From assembly GCA_028871775.1 (NCBI GenBank), contig JAGWMH010000049.1:1-10186 (forward strand): a stretch of 10,186 bases of DNA, given 5' to 3'. Position numbers and translations under genes: made by a program. Source of the stretch: Betaproteobacteria bacterium (GTDB taxonomy: Bacteria > Pseudomonadota > Gammaproteobacteria > Burkholderiales > Gallionellaceae). The notes beneath the pieces are model-generated. The model did not search any database. It was given only the letters and a program-made list of their open reading frames with translations, and was not told where the DNA came from. How positions within the stretch are numbered: the stretch's first letter is position 1; each line of letters starts with the position of its first letter. Positions 1 to 6,796 of the stretch are shown here, in pieces.

Positions 1-172
1 GGAGTATGAATACCGCACCACGGCCAGTGTAGGAGTCAGCATGTTTTACGGTAATCAGCAAAATGCCCATGATCTGCTCAAGTGCGCAGACAAAGCGATG
101 TACCAAGCCAAGATGGCGGGGCGCGCACCTCCGCAGGCACAGGATGAAATCAACGTAGCCACAAATAGTTGA
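1..172 (+). CDS. GGDEF-domain protein (diguanylate cyclase), C-terminal fragment
   Basis: This is the last 56 codons of a gene that starts upstream of the window, read in the frame beginning at base 2 and ending at TGA 170-172. The visible part contains the late GGDEF strand (TTASVGVSMF) and the closing helix signature ADKAMYQAKMAGR, matching the family pattern ADxAMYxAKxxGRN. The remaining 17 or so residues form a short polar tail. GGDEF proteins make the second messenger cyclic di-GMP from two GTP, usually downstream of a sensor domain. The GGDEF motif itself, the inhibitory site and any sensor domain lie outside the window, so whether the enzyme is active and what it senses cannot be judged. 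There is no clear terminator after the stop codon. Confidence 0.88.
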   Translation, partial: EYEYRTTASVGVSMFYGNQQNAHDLLKCADKAMYQAKMAGRAPPQAQDEINVATNS

Positions 173-229
173 GCGAGCTAATCCATACCCCAAGCGCATT
201 AACCCGCCTAAAACTGAAAGAAAATTGAA

Positions 230-477
230 ATGGAATATTTTGATAAACGCATGGCGCTTGATGTAATCGAAGATGCGCTTACGAACATAGGCTTTCCACA
301 TGGCCGTGGCGTGGCAACCGGGCTTTGCGGTGCATTTATATGTGTGGCCTGTTAAGCACAGAAGAATGGGAAGCGTTTTTGAAGCGCATCCAGGTAGAAC
401 CTTATAAGATCAGGGCCGGCGAAATCCATGGGATTAAGGGTTCTGGAGCAATGACTTGTGGCCGTTTTTTGAATTGA
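230..477 (+). pseudogene. Small hypothetical protein gene, apparently split by a one-base frameshift
   Basis: An ATG at 230 opens a frame that stops after 41 codons at TAA 353-355. The reading frame one register over, from about 337, continues with coherent protein-like sequence (YMCGLLSTEEWEAFLKRI) to TGA 475-477. Adding one T to the T-run at 335-337 joins them into an 82-residue protein, in which ATGLCGAF runs on into YMCGLLSTEEW. The joined product would be small, soluble and partly amphipathic, with no signal peptide or membrane segment. I do not recognise a family with confidence, so I assign no function. The part after about residue 57 looks less protein-like and may not be original. 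The alternative is that the first 41 codons are a short intact gene or that the base loss is a sequencing error. No strong ribosome site precedes the ATG, only an A-rich GAAAG-like stretch. The local base composition is more AT-rich than the downstream genes. Confidence 0.5.
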
Positions 478-544
478 CGTTTTCCGGATCCAGCATTTCC
501 ATTTTTCCTTGCCGGAATGCCGGAATATCGAAAAGACAGGCACG

Positions 545-1135
545 CTACAGAAATTCGGCGATCTTCTCCCGCAGCAACGGCAGCACTTCCTCCGCAAACC
601 ACGGATTGCGCTTGAGCCATATCTGGTTGCGCGGACTGGGGTGCGGTAGCGGCAGAAATTCCGGCAGATAGTCGCGGTAGTGACGCACGGTTTCGGTCAG
701 CGTCTTGTACCTGCGCCCGCCGAGGTAATAGGCTTGCGCGTAGCTGCCGACGAGCAAGGTCAGGCGGATGCCGGGCAAGGCAGCACGCAGGCGGGGATGC
801 CACAGTGGCGCGCATTCCGGGCATGGCGGCAGGTCGCCGCCGGGACCCTTGCCGGGATAGCAGAAACCGGTGGGGATGATGGCGATGCGCTTTTCGTCGT
901 AAAAGGTGTCGCGCGACACCTGCATCCAGTCGCGCAAACGGTCGCCTGAAGGATCGTTCCACGGGATGCCGGTCTCATGCACGCGCCGCCCCGGCGCTTG
1001 GCCGACGACCATCAGTCTGGCCGTGCGCCCCGCGCGCAATATCGGCTTGGGCGGAAACGGCAGGTGCGCCGCGCACACCTGGCAGGCGCGCACCTCGCGC
1101 AGCAATGCTTCCAGATTTTCAACCCTGGATGGCAT
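545..1135 (-). CDS. Uracil-DNA glycosylase family protein, probably with a 4Fe-4S cluster
   Basis: The 196-residue product belongs to the uracil-DNA glycosylase superfamily (COG1573-like), which removes uracil or related damaged bases from DNA to start base-excision repair. Motif A is GQAPGRRVHETGIPW (residues 45-59), and the C-terminal motif is HPSPRNQIW, starting at His165. Cysteines sit at 18, 21, 92 and 108, plus an extra one at 105. The spacing C-x2-C then C-x15-C matches, from memory, the 4Fe-4S ligands of family 4 enzymes. Motif A differs from classic family 4 (GEAPGxxED), so substrate range is uncertain. I chose the ATG at 1135, although a GTG at 1153 would add six residues. From 1135 the gene overlaps the end of cca by 17 nt, which suggests translational coupling and last position in the slt-cca operon. 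The exact family is less sure than the superfamily. Confidence 0.85.
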   Translation of the reverse strand: MPSRVENLEALLREVRACQVCAAHLPFPPKPILRAGRTARLMVVGQAPGRRVHETGIPWNDPSGDRLRDWMQVSRDTFYDEKRIAIIPTGFCYPGKGPGGDLPPCPECAPLWHPRLRAALPGIRLTLLVGSYAQAYYLGGRRYKTLTETVRHYRDYLPEFLPLPHPSPRNQIWLKRNPWFAEEVLPLLREKIAEFL

Positions 1136-2330
1136 CTTCCACCGCCGCCACACGCGCCAGCCGCACCCGCTCGGCGATCAGATTTTTATCCGCGCACTGC
1201 TGCGCAATCTCTCCGGCATTCACCGCCTGTGCCGCTTGCAGTGCGCGCAGCAGGTAATCCACCTGCGGGTAGGCATCGTGCTCGTGGCCGGTGCGCCCGT
1301 GCGCGTCGCAAGCGCACACCTGCAACAGTTGCTCAAAACGCTGCGGCCTGCGCCACGCATCGCAGCCTTGCAGCAGGCGCACGATGGTGTCTGGGCGCAG
1401 TTCGCGGGCGCGGTGCACGTCGCCGTGATAGCGCGCCGCCAACAGGCCGAGGTCGCGGCATTCGCCCGGCACACGCAGGCGTTCGCACAGCACATGCAAC
1501 AATTCCACGCCACGCGCCTCGTGGCCGCTGTGGTGCGGCAAAATGCCCTTCGGCGTATTGCCCTTGCCCAGATCGTGCGCGAGCGCGGCAAAGCGCACCT
1601 CCAGCGCATGACCATGCCGTGCCGCATCGTCCAGCACCAGCATGGTATGCACGCCGCAATCAATCTCCGGATGATATTTTTCCGGTTGCGGCACGCCGAA
1701 CAGCGCATCCACTTCCGGCAGGATACGCGCCAGCGCACCGCACGCGCGCAGCGTCTCAAAGAAGCGCGAGGGCGTCTTTTCCATCAGGCCGCGCGCCAAT
1801 TCCTGCCACACGCGCTCTGCTACCAGCGCATCCACTTCGCCGTTGCCCACCATGCTGTGCATCAGCGCCATGGTCTCCGGCGCAATGGAGAAGGCGAAGC
1901 GCGCGACGAAACGCGCGGCGCGCAGGATGCGCACCGGATCTTCACCAAACGCCGGGCTGACATGGCGCAGGATGCCCGCGCGCAGGTCGGCCTCGCCGCC
2001 GTAGGGGTCGATCAGGTTGCCGTCCGCATCCTCGGCGATGGCGTTGACGGTGAAGTCGCGCCGCAGCAAGTCCTGCTCCAGCGTCACGTCGGGCGCGGCG
2101 TGGATGACGAAGCCCTTGTAGCCCGGCGCGGTCTTGCGCTCGGTGCGTGCCAGCGCGTACTCCTCGTGCGTTTCGGGATGCAGGAACACCGGAAAATCCT
2201 TGCCCACCGGCTGGTAGCCGCGCGCCACCATGTCTTCCGGCGTGCCGCCGACCACCACCCAGTCGTGATCCTGCACCGGCAGACCGAGCAGCCGGTCGCG
2301 CACGGCACCGCCCACGCAATAAATTTTCAT
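1119..2330 (-). CDS. cca: Multifunctional CCA protein (tRNA nucleotidyltransferase with HD domain)
   Basis: The 403-residue product adds or repairs the 3'-terminal CCA of tRNAs using CTP and ATP in the cytoplasm. The N-terminus MKIYCVGGAVRDRLLG is the class II nucleotidyltransferase start. The metal-binding carboxylates are Asp21 and Asp23 (DHD), followed by the RRDFTVNA and EDPVRILRAARF motifs of the head and neck. The C-terminal part has an HD-domain motif, AHDLGKGN, with His252-Asp253. In the gammaproteobacterial enzyme this domain gives 2',3'-cyclic phosphodiesterase, 2'-nucleotidase and phosphatase activities. The length is close to the E. coli protein, about 412 residues. I chose the ATG at 2330 because it gives the canonical MKIY start. 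An ATG at 2345 would add five residues and overlap slt by 11 nt. The gene begins 4 nt after the slt stop and its end overlaps the glycosylase gene, so cotranscription is very likely. Confidence 0.96.
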   Translation of the reverse strand: MKIYCVGGAVRDRLLGLPVQDHDWVVVGGTPEDMVARGYQPVGKDFPVFLHPETHEEYALARTERKTAPGYKGFVIHAAPDVTLEQDLLRRDFTVNAIAEDADGNLIDPYGGEADLRAGILRHVSPAFGEDPVRILRAARFVARFAFSIAPETMALMHSMVGNGEVDALVAERVWQELARGLMEKTPSRFFETLRACGALARILPEVDALFGVPQPEKYHPEIDCGVHTMLVLDDAARHGHALEVRFAALAHDLGKGNTPKGILPHHSGHEARGVELLHVLCERLRVPGECRDLGLLAARYHGDVHRARELRPDTIVRLLQGCDAWRRPQRFEQLLQVCACDAHGRTGHEHDAYPQVDYLLRALQAAQAVNAGEIAQQCADKNLIAERVRLARVAAVEDAIQG

Positions 2331-2334
2331 CCCG

Positions 2335-4323
2335 CTATTTTTCATTTGGTATCGGCTGCTGGTTGGCTGCGTCTTTCCCCGTAATCACGCCCAGGCGCTG
2401 CTTGAGAGAGCGCGGCGGCTGGCCGAAAAGCTGGGCGTAATACACGGTGTTGCTCATCACTTTCTTGACGTAATCACGCGTCTCGTCAAAGGGGATGGTC
2501 TCGGCATAGATCGCCCCTTCCAGCGGCGTGTCGCCGCGCCACTGGCGCGCGCGCGAAGGTCCGGCATTGTAGGCGGCGGAGGCCAGCACCGGGCTGTTGT
2601 CGAACCACGCCAGCACAGTCTTCATGTAATACGTGCCCAAGGTTAAATTGGTTTCCATCTGGCGCGCCAGCGGCTTGCGGTAATCCTTCATGCCCAGCTT
2701 GCGCGCCAGCCAGCGCGCGGTTGCCGGCATGACCTGCATCAACCCGGACGCCCCGGCGCTCGATTTTGCCAGCGTCACAAAGCGGCTTTCCTGGCGCATC
2801 AACCCGTACACCCAGGCCTCCTCCAGCCCCTGCTGCTGGATGTGCCCGCGCAGCGCTTCACGGTAGGGTGCAAGGTAGCGCAGGCTGAAATCATGCAACT
2901 GCACCGTGCGGTTGGCAGTATTGATGGCATGGTCGTACATTTCGTTGCGGCGGGCAATTTCCGATGCGATCAGCAATTGTTTGTCATCGAAGTTGCGCAC
3001 GGCCCACGCCCACTCGTTTGCCGCATCGGTGCGCAAATCCATGCGATACAACGCCAGCGTGCGCTGAATGGCCGGTTGCGCCAGCATGGCATCCAATTCT
3101 TCCTTGCCCGGCTGGTAGCCGGCCGGCGTTATGCCTGAGACGGATGCATCACTGATTTCCTCGGCGGCAAGCAGGCCGTAGAAATTATATTCTTTGCTCA
3201 ACGCAAAAAATATTCCGTCTGCCTCATCGGGCTGCCCCAGCGCTTTCAGCGCCCGCGCCCGCCAGTAGCGCCATGCGCCTTCGCGCTGCTGTTGCGGCTG
3301 CATCCTGCCTATGCTCGCCAGCACCTCCTGCCAGTCCTGCGCGCGCAGCGCGGCACGCGTGCGCCAAGCCAGTTGCTGTTCCGTGAGCGGCGCATCGCCC
3401 GCCGCCCTGAACCACTCCAGGGCGCGCGCGTCCAGTGCATGGGCCGCCTCGTAGCCCAGCCAGGCGTAAAAATAATGCTGTTCATCCGTATTGAAATGCA
3501 CGGCAATTTTTTCCCACCGCTTATAGGCCAGTTGCGGCAACTGCTTGGCAAGACGTTGCAGCGCGAACAGCGCCACCATGCGCTGCGCTTCCGAGGCTTT
3601 TTCCAGTTTGGCCTTGCCGAGATAACGCCCCGGGTCGGCGGCCACGCTGTCCAGCGCAGCCGCCGGAAATGCGCGCTTCGCAGGCAGTTTTCCGGACAAC
3701 TGGCGGGCCAGCGACATGCTGCCTGCCTCCAGCGCCAGGCGCACGCGCTGCCATACATCGGCTTCATTGATGATGCCGCGGGCGCGCGCTGCATCGAACA
3801 ACGGCGTGCAGCTTTCCGGTAATTCCTTGCCACCGGACAACCACAGGTTGCGCGCTTCGTGCAGCACCTCGCCTTCCTGGAGGCGGCAGCGCGCCTGCAG
3901 CGCATAACATGCCAGTTCCGTATCCTCGCTCAACAGGCGCGGATACTCCGCCGCAAAGGCGTCCCACCGCTGTTTTTTGCCCAGCAGCTTCAGCCATTCC
4001 GCGCGCATGCGGTCTATCATCGGGGTTTCGTCAGGGCGCGCAAGAAATTCCTGGATGGTGGCGGCATCCGCCGTTTCCAGGCGCATGCGCAACTGATAAT
4101 AGGCGAGGTAGGGCTCCAGCGGGGAATTCTTGAGGCGTGCGGCGATGCGGCCCAGCCGCACGGCATCGCCGGTGCGGAATGCATCGCGCGCGGCAAGAAA
4201 ATCCGCATCACCCGCAGCGAGTACACTGATGGGCGTCACGGCGCGTGGCGGCGTCTTTTTTGCAGCCTGTCCCGCTGCCGCAAGAGCGGGAATCAACAGC
4301 AATGCAAACAATAGAAACTTCAT
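2335..4323 (-). CDS. slt: Soluble lytic murein transglycosylase (Slt70-like)
   Basis: The 662-residue product is a periplasmic lytic transglycosylase. Such enzymes cleave the MurNAc-GlcNAc bond of peptidoglycan, leaving 1,6-anhydromuramic ends, during wall turnover and recycling. Residues 1-20 form a signal peptide (MKFLLFALLLIPALAAAG) with probable signal peptidase I cleavage near 17-20. There is no lipobox cysteine, so the protein should be soluble. Residues of about 40-490 are helical and Ala/Leu/Arg-rich, as in the Slt70 superhelical doughnut. The catalytic SLT domain follows, with catalytic Glu512 in RQESRF, then the SAGASGLMQVMPATA and ASAAYNAGPSRARQW motifs. I chose the ATG at 4323 because it opens directly on the signal peptide. 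An upstream TTG at 4344 would add seven residues and spoil the typical signal peptide start. It is the first gene of the slt-cca-glycosylase cluster and diverges from uvrD. Confidence 0.95.
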   Translation of the reverse strand: MKFLLFALLLIPALAAAGQAAKKTPPRAVTPISVLAAGDADFLAARDAFRTGDAVRLGRIAARLKNSPLEPYLAYYQLRMRLETADAATIQEFLARPDETPMIDRMRAEWLKLLGKKQRWDAFAAEYPRLLSEDTELACYALQARCRLQEGEVLHEARNLWLSGGKELPESCTPLFDAARARGIINEADVWQRVRLALEAGSMSLARQLSGKLPAKRAFPAAALDSVAADPGRYLGKAKLEKASEAQRMVALFALQRLAKQLPQLAYKRWEKIAVHFNTDEQHYFYAWLGYEAAHALDARALEWFRAAGDAPLTEQQLAWRTRAALRAQDWQEVLASIGRMQPQQQREGAWRYWRARALKALGQPDEADGIFFALSKEYNFYGLLAAEEISDASVSGITPAGYQPGKEELDAMLAQPAIQRTLALYRMDLRTDAANEWAWAVRNFDDKQLLIASEIARRNEMYDHAINTANRTVQLHDFSLRYLAPYREALRGHIQQQGLEEAWVYGLMRQESRFVTLAKSSAGASGLMQVMPATARWLARKLGMKDYRKPLARQMETNLTLGTYYMKTVLAWFDNSPVLASAAYNAGPSRARQWRGDTPLEGAIYAETIPFDETRDYVKKVMSNTVYYAQLFGQPPRSLKQRLGVITGKDAANQQPIPNEK

Positions 4324-4400
4324 CGGGAAACGCACGGAAATCAACTGCGGGGAAGGATAACATACCGGTATGGTGACACACCTCGTGGCATAATCCAGCC
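4324..4400. promoter_or_regulatory. Divergent slt/uvrD intergenic region with a 12-bp perfect palindrome
   Basis: These 77 bp must hold the promoters of both slt (minus) and uvrD (plus). At 4361-4372 there is a perfect palindrome, CATACCGGTATG, placed where a bound protein could affect both directions. A TG-G-CATAAT sequence at 4386-4394 resembles an extended -10 box for uvrD. If it is used, transcription would start at about the uvrD ATG itself, giving a leaderless mRNA, which fits the absence of a purine-rich ribosome site before 4401. No -35 box at proper spacing is visible, and no LexA-type CTG-N10-CAG site was found. One 12-bp palindrome is not rare by chance in 10 kb, so an operator role is only a suggestion. 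Confidence 0.3.
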
Positions 4401-6677
4401 ATGACCTCTTCCCTGCTTTCCGGCCTTAATCCAGAACAACGCGCCGCCGTCACCCTGCCCGAACAATCGGCGCTGATCCTCGCCGGGGCGGGCAGCGGCA
4501 AGACGCGCGTGCTGACCACGCGCATCGCCTGGCTGATCAGCACCGGTCAGGCCAGCCCGCAGAACATCCTGGCGGTGACGTTCACCAACAAGGCGGCGAA
4601 GGAAATGCTCACGCGCCTGTCCGCGATGCTGCCGATCAATACGCGCGGCATGTGGATCGGCACCTTTCACGGGTTGTGCAACCGCATGCTGCGCGCGCAT
4701 CATCGCGAGGCGAACCTGCCGCAGACCTTCCAGATCCTGGACAGCGCCGACCAGCTTGCCGCCATCAAGCGCTTGATGAAGGCGATGAATGTCGACGACG
4801 AGAAATATCCGCCGCGAGAAATGCAATTCTTCATCAGCGGCAACAAGGAAGAAGGGTTGCGTGCGTCCGAGGTGGAAGCTTTCGACCCGTACACGCGGCG
4901 CAAGGTGGAAATCTTTGCCGAGTACGATGCGCAATGCCAGCGCGAAGGGGTGGTGGATTTTGCCGAACTGCTGCTGCGCTGCTACGAGCTGTTGTCGCGC
5001 AACCAGCAGTTGCGCGAACATTATCAGGCGCGCTTCAAGCACATTCTGGTGGACGAATTCCAGGATACCAACAAGCTGCAATACCAGTGGCTGAAATTGC
5101 TGGCGGGGCATAGCCCCTCACCTCAATCCTCTGGTGGAACTACTAGCCAATCGACTAAGCCCGCAAGCGGGCAAGTCGCTGGTTATCCCGCAGGGGGGAG
5201 AGGAAGCGAACGTGAAGGGCAATCTTCGATCTTTGCGGTAGGCGACGATGACCAGTCGATCTACGCGTTCCGCGGCGCGAACGTCGGCAACATGCAGGAA
5301 CTGCTGCGCGACTTCCATGTGCAGAACGTCATCAAGCTGGAGCAGAACTACCGCTCGCATGGCAACATCCTCAATGCCGCCAACGCCCTGATCCAGCATA
5401 ACCGCAGCCGCCTCGGCAAGAATCTGTGGACGGCGGAACACCAGGGTGAAGCGCTGCGCGTGTACGAAGCGCCGACCGATGCGGAAGAAGCCAGGTTCAT
5501 CGTCGAGGAGGTCAAGCAGCTCAACCGCGAAGGTGTACGGCTTTCCGAGATGGCCATGCTGTACCGCTCCAACGCGCAATCGCGGGTGCTGGAACATGCG
5601 CTGGTTTCCGCCGGGGTGGCATACCGCGTATATGGCGGCCTGCGCTTTTTCGAGCGGCAGGAAATCAAGCACGCGCTGGCCTATCTGCGCCTGATGGAAA
5701 ACCCCGATGACGACAACGCGCTGCTGCGCATCATCAATTTCCCGACGCGCGGCATCGGCACGCGCAGCATCGAGCAGTTGCAGGAAGCAGCGAAACAAAA
5801 TAACACGACGTTATTCGATGCGGCTGCACGCGCAGGCGGCAAGGCCTCCGCCTTCGTCGCGCTGATCGAATCATTGCGCAGTACGTGCCGTGAGTTGCCA
5901 CTCCCCGAGATCATGGATCATGTATTGCAGCACAGCGGGCTGATTGCGCATTACCAGAACGAAACAGGCGCCAAGCAGCGCGAGGCGCAGGAGCGGCTGG
6001 AGAACCTCAACGAGCTGATCAACGCCGCGACGCTGTTCGTGCACGAGAACGAGGACGACAGCCTCACCGCGTTCCTCACCCATGCCGCGCTGGAAGCGGG
6101 CGAACATCAGGCCGAGGCCGATGCCGATGCGCTGCACCTGATGACGGTGCACGCGGCCAAGGGGCTGGAGTTCCACACGGTGTTCATCACCGGGCTGGAG
6201 GAAGGCCTGTTCCCGCACCAGAACAGCAAGATGACCGACGGCGGGCTGGATGAGGAGCGCCGCCTGATGTATGTCGCCATTACGCGCGCGCGGCGCAGGC
6301 TGTACCTCACCTTCGCGCAGAGCCGCATGCTGCACGGGCAGGTGAACTACAGCCTGATGTCCAGCTTCCTGCGCGAGCTGCCGGAGGAGCTGCTGCACTG
6401 GATCACACCGCGAGTAGCGACACGGAAAACTTCTGAATCATTTGCTTCTTCGCAACCCCTCACCCGCGCTGATGCGCTCCCCTCTCCCGCTCGCGGGAGA
6501 GGGGTTGGGGGAGAGGGGTTATGGCACGCCGGCCAGCGTGTGTTCCACCAGAAATTCGGTGAGGGCGTGGTGCTGGACATCAAGGGAGGCGGGGCCGATG
6601 GCCAGGTACAGGTCAATTTCAAGCGCGCCGGAACCAAGTGGCTGGCGCTGGAGTATGCGAAGCTTACAGCGCTGTGA
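4401..6677 (+). CDS. uvrD: DNA helicase II (UvrD/PcrA family, SF1A) with two in-frame insertions
   Basis: The 758-residue product is a 3'-5' DNA helicase used in nucleotide-excision and mismatch repair. All superfamily 1A motifs are present: Walker A AGAGSGKT (residues 29-35), motif Ia VTFTNKAAKEM, motif II VDEFQD (217-222), motif III GDDDQSIYAFRG (from 281), QNYRSHGNIL, motif V TVHAAKGLEF and motif VI YVAITRARRRL. The C-terminus, GQRVFHQKFGEG onward, is the Tudor-like domain that separates UvrD/PcrA from Rep. Two stretches do not fit the family. Residues about 238-274 sit between motifs II and III, where homologues have a short loop. Residues about 685-707 sit in the linker before the C-terminal domain. 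Both coincide with palindromic repeat DNA and are rich in Ser, Pro, Gly and Arg. Because all motifs survive and the frame is open, I infer an active enzyme with surface extensions. No good ribosome site precedes the ATG at 4401. Confidence 0.96.
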   Translation: MTSSLLSGLNPEQRAAVTLPEQSALILAGAGSGKTRVLTTRIAWLISTGQASPQNILAVTFTNKAAKEMLTRLSAMLPINTRGMWIGTFHGLCNRMLRAHHREANLPQTFQILDSADQLAAIKRLMKAMNVDDEKYPPREMQFFISGNKEEGLRASEVEAFDPYTRRKVEIFAEYDAQCQREGVVDFAELLLRCYELLSRNQQLREHYQARFKHILVDEFQDTNKLQYQWLKLLAGHSPSPQSSGGTTSQSTKPASGQVAGYPAGGRGSEREGQSSIFAVGDDDQSIYAFRGANVGNMQELLRDFHVQNVIKLEQNYRSHGNILNAANALIQHNRSRLGKNLWTAEHQGEALRVYEAPTDAEEARFIVEEVKQLNREGVRLSEMAMLYRSNAQSRVLEHALVSAGVAYRVYGGLRFFERQEIKHALAYLRLMENPDDDNALLRIINFPTRGIGTRSIEQLQEAAKQNNTTLFDAAARAGGKASAFVALIESLRSTCRELPLPEIMDHVLQHSGLIAHYQNETGAKQREAQERLENLNELINAATLFVHENEDDSLTAFLTHAALEAGEHQAEADADALHLMTVHAAKGLEFHTVFITGLEEGLFPHQNSKMTDGGLDEERRLMYVAITRARRRLYLTFAQSRMLHGQVNYSLMSSFLRELPEELLHWITPRVATRKTSESFASSQPLTRADALPSPARGRGVGGEGLWHAGQRVFHQKFGEGVVLDIKGGGADGQVQVNFKRAGTKWLALEYAKLTAL
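5113..5220. repeat. Palindromic repeat element inserted in frame in uvrD (site A)
   Basis: The outer arms, GCCCCTCAC at 5113-5121 and GTGAAGGGC at 5212-5220, are complementary at 8 of 9 positions. They enclose 108 nt, exactly 36 codons. Inside lie CCTCT (5128-5132) and CCCGCAGGGGGGAGAGG (5187-5203), which are the two parts of a hairpin of the CCTCTCCC...GGGAGAGG type, separated by a further 54-nt segment. The same core occurs intact at 6479-6504 in the same gene. The encoded residues (about 238-274) have no counterpart in the usual UvrD layout. The reading as a mobile or formerly mobile repeat is inference, while the symmetry and frame are seen directly. Confidence 0.7.
5133..5186. repeat. 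Second palindromic segment nested inside the site A repeat
   Basis: This 54-nt segment (18 codons) interrupts the site A hairpin. Removing it joins CCTCT directly to CCCGCAGGGGGGAGAGG and restores an 8-bp stem (CCTCTCCC/GGGAGAGG) with a 6-nt loop. The segment has its own symmetry. GCCCGC 5159-5164 pairs with GCGGGC 5167-5172, CGACT 5152-5156 pairs with AGTCG 5174-5178, and CCA 5147-5149 pairs with TGG 5180-5182. A 5-bp direct repeat, CTGGT, occurs at 5131-5135 and 5179-5183 and could mark an insertion duplication, so the exact boundaries are uncertain. No coding capacity of its own is seen. Confidence 0.5.
6454..6520. repeat. Palindromic repeat element in the uvrD C-terminal linker (site B)
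   Basis: There is a perfect 11-bp stem, CCCCTCTCCCG at 6479-6489 with CGGGAGAGGGG at 6494-6504, and a 4-nt loop. It sits inside outer arms AACCCCTC (6454-6461) and GAGGGGTT (6513-6520), which are complementary over 8 bp. The core matches that of site A. It encodes residues about 685-707, rich in Pro, Gly, Arg and Ala, between helicase domain 2A and the C-terminal Tudor-like domain. That region is a flexible linker in family members and so is likely to tolerate extra residues. Repeats of this CCCTCTCCC...GGGAGAGGG style are, from general knowledge, usually found between genes in proteobacteria. Confidence 0.75.
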
Positions 6678-6725
6678 TCGATGCCCACATCAACCGGGGA
6701 GTTCGCTGTAATAAGGTACCGTGAC

Positions 6726-6756
6726 TTGGCCGTGCAGGGTTCAGAGGTGGTAGAAT
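6726..6756 (+). promoter_or_regulatory. Candidate promoter for thrH
   Basis: A good -10 hexamer, TAGAAT, lies at 6751-6756, with a weak -35 candidate, TTGGCC, at 6726-6731 and a rather long 19-nt spacer. Transcription would start near 6763, leaving a leader of about 34 nt before the thrH GTG. The -10 box is inside a 13-bp inverted repeat, GTAGAA-T-TTCTAC (6750-6762), which may be chance. The 119-nt gap after uvrD makes an independent thrH promoter reasonable. Confidence 0.4.
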
Positions 6757-6796
6757 TTCTACTTTGCGGCGCACCGCTTCATCATGGAGTTTTTCC

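Noticed and set aside
478..544. Terminator or gene between the small frameshifted gene and the glycosylase gene
   Set aside because: It has only a weak TTCCGG...CCGGAA pairing with a long loop and a short GCCGGAAT repeat. Neither is strong enough to call.
906..2384. A 492-codon open frame on the plus strand across cca and the glycosylase gene
   Set aside because: It is antisense to two well-recognised genes, is rich in Arg, Ala, His and Gln as expected from mirror reading of GC-rich codons, and shows no domain motif.
4341..5111. A 256-codon minus-strand frame over the start of uvrD
   Set aside because: It lies opposite conserved helicase motifs I and II and resembles no family. It is explained by the GC-rich codon pattern of uvrD.
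5113..5220. Site A as an insertion that kills uvrD
   Set aside because: The frame is open on both sides, all helicase motifs are intact, and the position matches a loop. An extension is therefore more likely than inactivation.
5113..6520. CRISPR array or transposon ends
   Set aside because: There are only two diverged hairpin copies, with no regular spacers, no transposase and no long terminal repeats.
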